From an uncultured Spirochaetales bacterium (GTDB taxonomy: Bacteria > Spirochaetota > Spirochaetia > Treponematales > Treponemataceae), in NCBI GenBank assembly GCA_946061495.1, contig CAMGSV010000178.1, forward strand, positions 1 through 5,164: a stretch of DNA of 5,164 bases, written 5' to 3'. Below the pieces are notes generated by a model. The model searched no databases and was not told the origin of the DNA. It worked only from the letters and a program-made list of their open reading frames with translations. Positions 1 through 5,149 of this stretch are shown here, piece after piece. Made by a program: the position numbers and the translations under genes. How positions within the stretch are numbered: the stretch's first letter is position 1; every line of letters begins with the position of its first letter.

Positions 1-51
1 AGCAGCACCCTCGTAACGTGCAGGTAGTCGGTTCAAGTCCGACAGTTGGCT
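1..51 (+). tRNA. tRNA-Thr(CGT), 3' part
   Basis: The window opens inside the D stem of a tRNA. The anticodon loop is 10-16 (CTCGTAA) with anticodon CGT at 12-14, which reads the threonine codon ACG. The anticodon stem is 5-9/17-21, with four good pairs and a C-C mismatch next to the loop. The variable loop is 22-26. The T arm is 27-43, with stem GTCGG/CCGAC and loop TTCAAGT. The acceptor 3' strand is AGTTGGC at 44-50, with T51 as discriminator base. CCA is not encoded, so it must be added by the nucleotidyltransferase. The 5' half lies outside the window, so pairing of the acceptor and D stems cannot be checked. The identity rests on the anticodon and the fit of each arm length. Confidence 0.87.
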
Positions 52-77
52 TTTATGGAGGAGTTGAACCGACTACC
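23..77 (+). repeat. 14-bp inverted repeat between tRNA T arm and downstream insert
   Basis: Positions 23-36 (GGTAGTCGGTTCAA: variable loop, T stem 5' strand and first part of the T loop) are the exact reverse complement of 64-77 (TTGAACCGACTACC). The 27 bases between them hold the tRNA 3' end. In a primary transcript this pairing would compete with the normal T arm. Part of the downstream arm (66-70, GAACC) can instead pair locally with GGTTC at 83-87. Confidence 0.85.
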
Positions 78-154
78 GAAAAGGTTCCGCTTTTTGCGAA
101 AGCAAAAGGCGATAGTGAGGCGAAAGCCTCACGCAAAGTCCGACAGTTGGCTTT
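35..154 (+). repeat. 19-bp direct repeat of the tRNA 3' end, 101 bp apart
   Basis: The sequence AAGTCCGACAGTTGGCTTT occurs at 35-53, inside the tRNA, and again without mismatch at 136-154. It covers most of the T loop, the T stem 3' strand, the acceptor 3' strand, the discriminator and two bases beyond. The second copy runs straight into the terminator hairpin. A perfect copy of a tRNA 3' end a short way downstream is the usual footprint of integration into a tRNA gene. Here it brackets only 82 bp of extra DNA, with no integrase or other gene inside. It could be an integration remnant, a small non-autonomous element or a slip duplication. Confidence 0.9.
54..135 (+). other. Structured non-coding insert with two GAAA-loop hairpins
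   Basis: This segment separates the two copies of the tRNA 3' end. Hairpin A is 88-97 paired with 102-111 (10 bp including one T-G pair), closed by GAAA at 98-101. Hairpin B is 115-121 paired with 126-132 (7 perfect pairs), closed by GAAA at 122-125. Both tips have the same GCGAAAGC core. I see no start codon with a ribosome binding site and no protein I believe in. Whether this is a processed tRNA trailer, a small RNA or a tiny transposable element cannot be settled from the sequence alone. Confidence 0.7.
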
Positions 155-192
155 AAAGGAAAGGGCACCCTTGGGGTGTCCTTTCCTTTTTT
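155..192 (+). terminator. Rho-independent terminator after tRNA-Thr unit
   Basis: A 15-bp stem pairs 155-169 with 175-189 (one G-T pair, at 165/179) around the five-base loop CTTGG. On the plus strand it ends in a run of Ts (187-192), so it is a strong terminator for the tRNA transcript. The converging chemoreceptor gene stops at 191-193, so the same hairpin begins immediately after that stop codon. On the minus strand the T-run is poor (TTTCCTTT, then AAAG), so it works there less well or only as an mRNA 3'-end stabiliser. Confidence 0.88.
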
Positions 193-2068
193 ATACCTTG
201 AATTGTTCTATGCGGATGGAAATGTCCTTGATGGTGGTTTGCATCCGTTCGCTGATTTCCGACAAGATTTGTCCTCGCTCAAAAATCCTCTGGGCTTCTG
301 TATTCATGTTGTTCATGCTGGAATCCATCTGGTCTGCAGCCACCTGTAGGTTCTTCACCTCATCCAGGATGAGTCTGTTGCCCATGGCCATTTCGGTGGA
401 GGCGGTTCGAACCTCTAGGGTGCTGTTGTTCATGGAGCGGAGGGCGGTGGCGACCTGCTGGGAACCAGCGGCCTGTTCCTCCATGGCTCCCTTGATCTGC
501 ACTACCAGCAGGTTGGTGTCCTGAATCCTGTTGGAAACGGAGTTGAAGGTTCTGCTGGATTCCTCTGATACGGAAACCATCTCCTCGATGGCTGAGTGAA
601 TCTTGGTGAGCTGGGTACCGATGTTGCGGGACTGCTCGGAGGAGGTTTCCGAAAGCTTGCGGATTTCGTCGGCAACAACGCTGAAGCCCCGTCCTGCGTC
701 ACCGGCGTGGGCTGCCTCGATGGCGGCGTTCATGGCCAGCATATTTGTTTGCTCGGCGATGGAGGCAATGACGGCGTTGGCCTCATGGAGCATCTGGGAC
801 TGCTGCTCAATCTCCACAATGCGCTGGTTCACATCATCCTGCTTTTCGTTTCCAATTTGAATTTCTTGGGATAGGGTCTGGAAGAGCGTGGCCATCTTTT
901 CAATGGAACTGGTGACGGCGGTGATATTGGCCAGCATCTCCTCGATGGAGGCGGAGGCTTCGGTGACTTCTGTAGCTTGGTTCTGGATCATGCGTTCCAG
1001 GGACTGGATATTTGAGGAAATCTGGTTTACCGTTCCAGCTGTCTCCGATACACTTGCAGCCTGCTTGCCCATCTGGTTGCGGACCTGCTTGATGCCTGAG
1101 GAAATCTGGTTGATGGCCTCCACCGTCTCGAAGGTGCTGCTGCTGAGCTGGTGACCTACAGACTCAAGGTGGATTTTGGAACGCTTGATGTCCCCCACGG
1201 TTCCCTGGAGCTTTTCGGTAAATTTATTGAAGCCCTGGGTGATGGAATTCATCTCCTTGAAGGACTTGAAGTCAAGGCGCTTGGTGAGGTCGGCACTTCC
1301 TTCCGTCAGGTCATAGATGTTGTGGTCAAGAATCTTGAGGGGCCGTACGGCAATCTTCAGGATGACCATGCTGATGACGATGGCGGCCACAATCAGCATG
1401 GTGGTGCTGCTGAGGGACATGGTGAGCAGCATGGATTTGACGGTAGTCTCGTTCTTCTGTTCCGCCACGGCAATTTGCTGTTCCATGTCGTCAACATAGT
1501 TGCCGGTGGAGATGGCCCAACCCCAGGGGGCAAAATAACCGGAGTAGGACAGCTTAGGGGCGACGGTAACGCCGTCGGCCTTGGTGAAATAGAAGGAGTT
1601 GAAGCCGCTCTGCTCCGGACCAAGGCAAGCCTGCAGAATGGACTGCACAATCATGACGCCGTTCTGGTCCTCAAGGGTATAGCGATTCTGTCCCTCGTTG
1701 TGGGTGAGGATGGGATGCATCACCAGAATGTAGTCCTTGTCATCTATCCAGAAATAACCTGACTTGTCCTCACGATACCGCATGTCGCGGATGATTTCCT
1801 TGCCTTGGTACTGGGCTTCCTCCAGTGTCAAGATGCCTTGTTGCTGCTGTTCATGGAGCCCCTGCAGGATGGAAAGTGCTGCTTGGACTTGGGACTTGAT
1901 TTCAGCTCGGTAGCCATTGTACATAGCTACCTTGTAGTTTTTGTTGGAAGCCTGATGGGCTGACTTGATGTGGTAGATGGCAAAGGCTCCCACACTGTAG
2001 GCCACAACGACAGCGATGAGAATGCTTGTAATGACAAGGACTGAGCTGAGTGATGTAGATTTCTTCAT
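191..2068 (-). CDS. Methyl-accepting chemotaxis protein with extracytoplasmic Cache domain
   Basis: This is a membrane chemoreceptor of 625 residues that passes ligand binding to the CheA kinase through CheW. Domain order: short cytoplasmic N-terminus; TM1 about 10-34; single Cache domain (sCache_2 type) about 40-200, with family marks GYFWIDD at 104-110, MHP at 117-119, APKLSY at 170-175 and PWGWAISTGNYVDD at 181-194; TM2 about 213-238; HAMP linker about 239-293; long coiled-coil signalling domain to the C-terminus. The conserved hairpin tip has EQTN at 439-442, NAAIEAA at 447-453, GRGF at 459-462 and VVADEIRKL at 464-472. No CheR-tethering pentapeptide is seen at the C-terminus (ends EQFKV). 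The start at 2068 is chosen because AAGGAT lies 7 bases upstream. A longer in-frame start at 2125 falls between the promoter -35 and -10 boxes and cannot be on the mRNA. The ligand is unknown; related Cache domains often bind small carboxylates. No other chemotaxis gene is adjacent. Confidence 0.96.
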   Translation of the reverse strand: MKKSTSLSSVLVITSILIAVVVAYSVGAFAIYHIKSAHQASNKNYKVAMYNGYRAEIKSQVQAALSILQGLHEQQQQGILTLEEAQYQGKEIIRDMRYREDKSGYFWIDDKDYILVMHPILTHNEGQNRYTLEDQNGVMIVQSILQACLGPEQSGFNSFYFTKADGVTVAPKLSYSGYFAPWGWAISTGNYVDDMEQQIAVAEQKNETTVKSMLLTMSLSSTTMLIVAAIVISMVILKIAVRPLKILDHNIYDLTEGSADLTKRLDFKSFKEMNSITQGFNKFTEKLQGTVGDIKRSKIHLESVGHQLSSSTFETVEAINQISSGIKQVRNQMGKQAASVSETAGTVNQISSNIQSLERMIQNQATEVTEASASIEEMLANITAVTSSIEKMATLFQTLSQEIQIGNEKQDDVNQRIVEIEQQSQMLHEANAVIASIAEQTNMLAMNAAIEAAHAGDAGRGFSVVADEIRKLSETSSEQSRNIGTQLTKIHSAIEEMVSVSEESSRTFNSVSNRIQDTNLLVVQIKGAMEEQAAGSQQVATALRSMNNSTLEVRTASTEMAMGNRLILDEVKNLQVAADQMDSSMNNMNTEAQRIFERGQILSEISERMQTTIKDISIRIEQFKV

Positions 2069-2075
2069 GATAGGT

Positions 2076-2092
2076 ATCCTTAAATAGAGGAT
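2076..2092 (-). promoter_or_regulatory. Ribosome binding site of chemoreceptor gene inside a small hairpin
   Basis: On the minus strand the Shine-Dalgarno sequence AAGGAT (2081-2076) sits 7 bases before the ATG. Its AGGAT can pair with ATCCT at 2092-2088 of the same leader, leaving a seven-base loop. The 5-bp stem is short, so it would reduce translation only mildly. Its role is inferred from position. Confidence 0.5.
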
Positions 2093-2108
2093 GAATTTAA
2101 TGGAATAG

Positions 2109-2137
2109 ATTATATCATTGTGCATAAATCATAGCAA
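2109..2137 (-). promoter_or_regulatory. Sigma-70 type promoter of chemoreceptor gene
   Basis: Read on the minus strand: -35 TTGCTA (2137-2132), a 17-bp spacer, and a perfect -10 TATAAT (2114-2109). Transcription should start near 2102, giving a leader of about 34 bases. The sequence does not resemble the sigma-28 flagellar consensus often used by chemotaxis genes (TAAA-N15-GCCGATAA). Confidence 0.82.
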
Positions 2138-2145
2138 GAAATATT

Positions 2146-2173
2146 TCCACAACGGAAGGTTTTGGGCTATACT
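2146..2173 (+). promoter_or_regulatory. Promoter of radical SAM gene, probably giving a leaderless mRNA
   Basis: The -10 box is TATACT at 2168-2173 (5 of 6 consensus). A 16-bp spacer separates it from the -35 candidate TCCACA at 2146-2151 (4 of 6). The expected start of transcription, about 7 bases after the -10, is the A of the ATG at 2180. There is no Shine-Dalgarno sequence between the -10 and the ATG. A TTCC-N5-GGAA dyad at 2145-2157 overlaps the -35 and could be an operator, but its arms are only 4 bp. Confidence 0.55.
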
Positions 2174-2179
2174 TTCCCC

Positions 2180-4558
2180 ATGACTTCCCGTACCGACATC
2201 CTTATCCTCCAGCCTCCCCTGGTGCAGCTGAACACGGCGTATCCCGCTGGCGCCTACCTTAAGTCCTTCTTCTCCCAGTTGAAGGAGGACTATCCCCAGT
2301 GGAGCTTGGGCCACATCCGCTGGGTGGACTGCTGCAACCGCCTGTTCCACCGTATATTTTGCCGACAGGGCCTGGCCCATATCTTTTCTGCCACGGAAAA
2401 GCGGGCCTTGGCCCAGGCGGAGCGGTGGGAGCAGGAGGGTCGCCATGAGGAGGTCTTCAACGTGCGGCGGTATCTGAGCCAGAAGGAGGACTGGATCCGC
2501 TGGATTGACGCTGTCGTCGCCATAGTGCAGGGACAGGGACGGGAGCTCTGCCATGATTTCGTGGCCTCGCCGGCAGTGCCTCGTGGCCAGCGGATGGAGA
2601 ATTTCATGGCGGGGTTGGATGCCATGCCCACGGTGGACGAGGGGGTGATTCTGGCCTCCCTGGCCTTGGCAGACGTGGCGGACTACATCGCTGCCTTCTA
2701 TGACACCTCCTTTCAGCTGGTGCGGTACGGCGAGTCTTTGGCTGCCAGCCACCGGGGATTTGAGGTGGTGGAGCAGGGGATGGAGGCTCCGGTGCTGCGG
2801 GACTTCTACCAGCCGGTGGTGGCAGATTTGGTGCAGCAGGCGAGAGAGCAATTGCAGGGAGGCAGCCGTCTCCTGGTGTGTGTCAGCTGTCCCTTTCCCG
2901 GAACCTTGGCGGCGGCCCTGTACACCTGCCGCTACTTCAAGAAGCAGCTGGGAGATCGGGCCTTTGTGGTGATGGGCGGCGGTTATGTGAACACGGAGCT
3001 GCGTCAGGTGCAGGAGCCAGCCTTGGCCGTCTATCTTGATGGTCTAAGCTATGACCGGGGCTATGGCTCCTACTGGGATTTTTTCCGCCGCCTGGAGCAG
3101 TGGGATGGTGCAGCGGGACGCTTCCCACCCCAGGTGAAGCGGGAGTCGGTGTACAAGCTGCGTTTTTTTTGTGACGGACAGGAGAACTCATTCGCTGGTG
3201 GTGAAAAGGGAAGCGATGGATGGCAGGACTTCGTGGCGGCGGATGCCGGCAACTGGCAGCAGGAGGAATGGCGGGTGGTTCGCCGTGTGGAGGAGGACTT
3301 TACCGCCCGCCTGGTGCCAGACTTTTCCGACATTGATTTGAGCCGCTACCCACGGCTGGCGGACAGCACCAATCCCATGCACCGCCTGTGGTCCGACGGA
3401 GCCTGGCTCAAGGCCTATCTCGCCCACGGCTGCTACTGGCACCAGTGCGCCTTCTGCGACACCAGCCTGGACTATGTGTGCGGCTACCAGAAGACAAATG
3501 TACCGTCCCTCCACGAAAGCCTCTATCGTCAGGCCTACAGCCAGGGGGCGGCAGGCATTCATCTGGTTGACGAGGCGGCACCTCCCAGTGCACTGCGGGA
3601 TTTTGCCCTGGAGAACCTGCGGAGGGAGCGGCCCCTGGTATTTTGGGGCAACATCAGGTACGAAAAGGTCTTTACCCGCGACCTGGCAGACCTCCTTTCC
3701 CACGGCGGCCTGCGGGCGGTGTCTGGGGGAATCGAGATTGCCAGCGGTACCGGTCTGGATGCGGTCCACAAGGGTACCGACCTGGACAGCATCGTGTCTG
3801 CCTGCGCCGCCTTCAAGGAGGCAGGAATCCTGACCCATGCCTACATGATCTACGGCTACTGGATGGAGACGCCCCAGCTGCTCATTGACTCCATGGAAAC
3901 CTTGCGTCAGCTCTTTGCCGCCGGACTTTTGGACAGCGCCTTCTGGCATAAATTCGTGCTGACCCGCCACTCGCGGGTGTTCCAAGAGTGGCGGCAGGGC
4001 ATGCACCCGGAACTGGTTCCTTTGGATTGGCAGCAGGGAGCGGACAGCATCTTTGCCACCAACGACCTGCGGTTCCAGGGTGAGGAAAAAAGCCGCCGGT
4101 ACGGTGGGCCGCTGAATACCGCCCTGTCAGCCTGGATGCTGGGGCAGCATCTGGAGCGGCCGGTGCAGAAGTGGTTTCCCTTCCCCATGCCTCGTCCCTC
4201 GGTGTCTCCCCGGCTGGTGGAGGAGTCTATCGCCCGCTACGAGGCTCGCCGAGATGAAGCCTATGGGGACTGGAAGCACTTTTCCTGTCATCAGGATGAT
4301 TACTGCTGGCTGGGGGGACGCCCCTTCGTGAAGGCTGGCACGTCGGGATTTCAGCTGTGCTGGACCTACATGGGTGAGCTGCTGGAGGCGAGGCTGCCTG
4401 CTGGCACAAAGCTGGCGGCGGAGGAGCTGTGCCACTGGCTTTTGTCCTGCTCTCCAAAGGTCGCTCTGGGGAAGTCGGTTGCTTGCGACAACCTGCCGCC
4501 CCAGCTGGAGGCAGTCTACCAAAGGCTCAGAACCGGGGGCTTGTGTCGGGTACGATGA
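2180..4558 (+). CDS. Radical SAM protein with degenerate B12-binding-like N-terminus
   Basis: This 792-residue cytoplasmic enzyme should cleave S-adenosylmethionine at a 4Fe-4S cluster to start radical chemistry; its substrate is unknown. Residues 7-31 (ILILQPP, then NTAYPAGAYL) and about 230-290, with SCPFPGT near 236-242 and MGGGYVN at 265-271, match the Rossmann-like cobalamin-binding region of B12-dependent radical SAM proteins. The DxHxxG cobalamin-ligand motif is not seen, and about 200 residues intervene. The entry motif PDFSDIDLSRYP (380-391) leads to the cluster motif HGCYWHQCAFCD, giving C418, C423 and C426. That is CX4CX2C rather than the usual CX3CX2C. SAM-domain marks follow: VDEAAPP (463-469), SGGIEIASG (515-523), HAYMIYGYWMET (553-564), FWHKF (588-592). 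The C-terminal 170 residues are not recognised. Start: the ATG fits the family N-terminus; an in-frame TTG at 2162 has GGAAGG only 2 bases away and precedes the predicted transcription start. The coding sequence is visibly more GC-rich than the chemoreceptor's. The last codons lie in a 39-bp repeat. Confidence 0.93.
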   Translation: MTSRTDILILQPPLVQLNTAYPAGAYLKSFFSQLKEDYPQWSLGHIRWVDCCNRLFHRIFCRQGLAHIFSATEKRALAQAERWEQEGRHEEVFNVRRYLSQKEDWIRWIDAVVAIVQGQGRELCHDFVASPAVPRGQRMENFMAGLDAMPTVDEGVILASLALADVADYIAAFYDTSFQLVRYGESLAASHRGFEVVEQGMEAPVLRDFYQPVVADLVQQAREQLQGGSRLLVCVSCPFPGTLAAALYTCRYFKKQLGDRAFVVMGGGYVNTELRQVQEPALAVYLDGLSYDRGYGSYWDFFRRLEQWDGAAGRFPPQVKRESVYKLRFFCDGQENSFAGGEKGSDGWQDFVAADAGNWQQEEWRVVRRVEEDFTARLVPDFSDIDLSRYPRLADSTNPMHRLWSDGAWLKAYLAHGCYWHQCAFCDTSLDYVCGYQKTNVPSLHESLYRQAYSQGAAGIHLVDEAAPPSALRDFALENLRRERPLVFWGNIRYEKVFTRDLADLLSHGGLRAVSGGIEIASGTGLDAVHKGTDLDSIVSACAAFKEAGILTHAYMIYGYWMETPQLLIDSMETLRQLFAAGLLDSAFWHKFVLTRHSRVFQEWRQGMHPELVPLDWQQGADSIFATNDLRFQGEEKSRRYGGPLNTALSAWMLGQHLERPVQKWFPFPMPRPSVSPRLVEESIARYEARRDEAYGDWKHFSCHQDDYCWLGGRPFVKAGTSGFQLCWTYMGELLEARLPAGTKLAAEELCHWLLSCSPKVALGKSVACDNLPPQLEAVYQRLRTGGLCRVR
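3163..3170 (+). other. T8 homopolymer inside radical SAM gene
   Basis: Eight Ts encode part of R328-F-F-C331 in the linker between the B12-like region and the radical SAM core. One added T gives Arg-Phe-Phe-Leu and then an immediate TGA. One lost T runs in another frame to a TGA near 3339. The tract stands out in an otherwise GC-rich gene. Slippage is an inference. Confidence 0.9.
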
Positions 4559-4629
4559 GATGCAGTTCACAAGCCGGGCTTGCGTCGGGTACGATGAGAT
4601 GCAGTTCACAAGCCGAGCTTGTGTTGGGG
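4537..4629 (+). repeat. 39-bp palindromic tandem repeat, 2.4 copies
   Basis: Unit 1 (4537-4575) and unit 2 (4576-4614) differ at one base (T4544 versus C4583). A diverged partial third unit occupies about 4615-4629. Each unit is itself an inverted repeat: GGCTTGTG at 4538-4545 pairs perfectly with CACAAGCC at 4568-4575 around 22 bases. Junctions are also palindromic, as CACAAGC at 4607-4613 pairs with GCTTGTG at 4617-4623 around three bases. Unit 1 overlaps the end of the radical SAM gene and contains its TGA (4556-4558). There are no unique spacers, so this is not a CRISPR array. It may be a dispersed palindromic element or a structured 3'-UTR. Confidence 0.92.
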
Positions 4630-4674
4630 AAAAAAATAACCCCGGAGCTGGTTCGAGGAAACCTGTTCCGGGGT
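4630..4674 (-). terminator. Rho-independent terminator of small membrane-protein gene
   Basis: The stem pairs 4639-4653 with 4660-4674: 15 positions with one T-T mismatch and one G-T pair, loop CGAGGA. On the minus strand it is followed by TTATTTTTTT (4639-4630), a strong terminator tail. On the plus strand it is followed only by GGTTTACTATAT, so it may end the radical SAM transcript weakly. No other terminator for that gene is seen apart from the repeat hairpins. Confidence 0.85.
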
Positions 4675-4686
4675 GGTTTACTATAT

Positions 4687-4695
4687 GGGGGGGGG
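4687..4695. repeat. G9 homopolymer in convergent intergenic region
   Basis: Nine Gs on the plus strand (Cs in the mRNA of the small membrane protein) lie between that gene's stop codon and its terminator hairpin. Such tracts vary in length readily, but this one is outside both coding sequences. Confidence 0.9.
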
Positions 4696-4699
4696 TGGC

Positions 4700-5113
4700 T
4701 TATTTTCCGGTGAGGTAGCCCACCAGTCCGACAACCCAGCCAGCCAGCACCACGTAGAAGCCGATGTAGACGTACTTCAGGAAGCCCTTTGCAATAACCT
4801 TGTAGAGGGTATTGTCGTTGAATCCGATGACAAGGATAACGCCACCTGCAATAGATGCCACCAAGGCCACCAGCTGCAGCAACTTCTTGTTCTTTACGTT
4901 CAGGAAGTTCAGAATCACGCCTGCCGCTGCTCCCACCAGAATCAGCAGTCCACCGATGGTGACAAAACCGAAATTGTCAAAATTCAGAAAGGCCAGTCCA
5001 TTGGGTTCAATAGGACCAGCCTTGAGCATGGGCAGGAAAAAGCCCACCACGACCAATGCCATTCCGATGAGGTACAGCATCCCTGTGGACATCTTTTTTT
5101 CTTTGCCATACAT
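4700..5113 (-). CDS. Small four-helix membrane protein of unknown function
   Basis: This is a 137-residue hydrophobic protein I do not recognise. It has four likely membrane segments: about 11-31 (MLYLIGMALVVVGFFLP), about 50-74 (VTIGGLLILVGAAAGVILNF), about 79-100 (LLQLVALVASIAGGVILVIG) and about 112-135 (VYIGFYVVLAGWVVGLVGYL). The first loop is about 20 residues and carries FDNFGF before TM2. Lys-Asn-Lys-Lys between TM2 and TM3 suggests that this turn is cytoplasmic, and with an even number of helices both ends would be cytoplasmic. There are no catalytic motifs. The start at 5113 is preceded by AAAGGAG (5122-5116), but the spacing is only 2 bases. The next ATG (5092, MSTGML...) lacks a clear ribosome binding site, so the start is uncertain by 7 residues. 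It is monocistronic here, with its own promoter and terminator, and converges on the radical SAM gene. Confidence 0.85.
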   Translation of the reverse strand: MYGKEKKMSTGMLYLIGMALVVVGFFLPMLKAGPIEPNGLAFLNFDNFGFVTIGGLLILVGAAAGVILNFLNVKNKKLLQLVALVASIAGGVILVIGFNDNTLYKVIAKGFLKYVYIGFYVVLAGWVVGLVGYLTGK

Positions 5114-5115
5114 TG

Positions 5116-5122
5116 CTCCTTT
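5116..5122 (-). promoter_or_regulatory. Ribosome binding site of small membrane-protein gene
   Basis: AAAGGAG on the minus strand is followed by CA and then the ATG at 5113. The two-base gap is shorter than usual. It decides for the 5113 start only because the downstream ATG at 5092 has no better site; the upstream in-frame ATG at 5152 lies upstream of the predicted transcription start. Confidence 0.6.
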
Positions 5123-5128
5123 AAACCA

Positions 5129-5149
5129 ACTGGTATGACCAGTATACCA
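5129..5149 (-). promoter_or_regulatory. Extended -10 promoter with overlapping GntR/FadR-type operator
   Basis: On the minus strand, TGG followed by TATACT (5149-5141) forms an extended -10 box. A -35 box at 17-bp spacing would fall at or beyond the window end. ACTGGT-ATG-ACCAGT at 5129-5143 is a perfect 6-bp-arm palindrome. It contains the TGGT-N3-ACCA core known for operators of the FadR branch of GntR regulators (FadR, LldR, PdhR). It overlaps the -10 by three bases and covers the expected transcription start, so it is placed to repress. The regulator gene is not in the window. Confidence 0.65.

Noticed and set aside
54..190. T-box or other known riboswitch after the tRNA
   Set aside because: No T-box consensus (AGGGTGGNACCGCG) is present, and no gene follows on the plus strand; the terminator simply ends the tRNA unit.
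18..524. Open frame from the tRNA into the antisense of the chemoreceptor gene
   Set aside because: It starts inside a tRNA, crosses a strong terminator and then reads the antisense of a real gene.
1151..1762. Long open frame (203 codons) on the plus strand within the chemoreceptor gene
   Set aside because: It lies wholly antisense to a well-supported chemoreceptor, has no ribosome binding site and resembles no protein family.
2069..2179. Cobalamin riboswitch upstream of the radical SAM gene
   Set aside because: The predicted transcription start is at the ATG and the whole intergenic gap is 111 bp, too short; no B12-box sequence is seen.
2129..2851. Open frame of 240 codons on the minus strand within the radical SAM gene
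   Set aside because: The His/Leu-rich translation has no domain signature, and it lies antisense to a conserved enzyme gene of high GC content, where stop codons are rare by chance.
3188..4006. Open frame of 272 codons on the minus strand opposite the radical SAM core
   Set aside because: It mirrors the conserved radical SAM domain and has no recognisable domain or initiation site.
4537..4629. CRISPR array
   Set aside because: The units abut without unique spacers, and their inner sequence is identical between copies.
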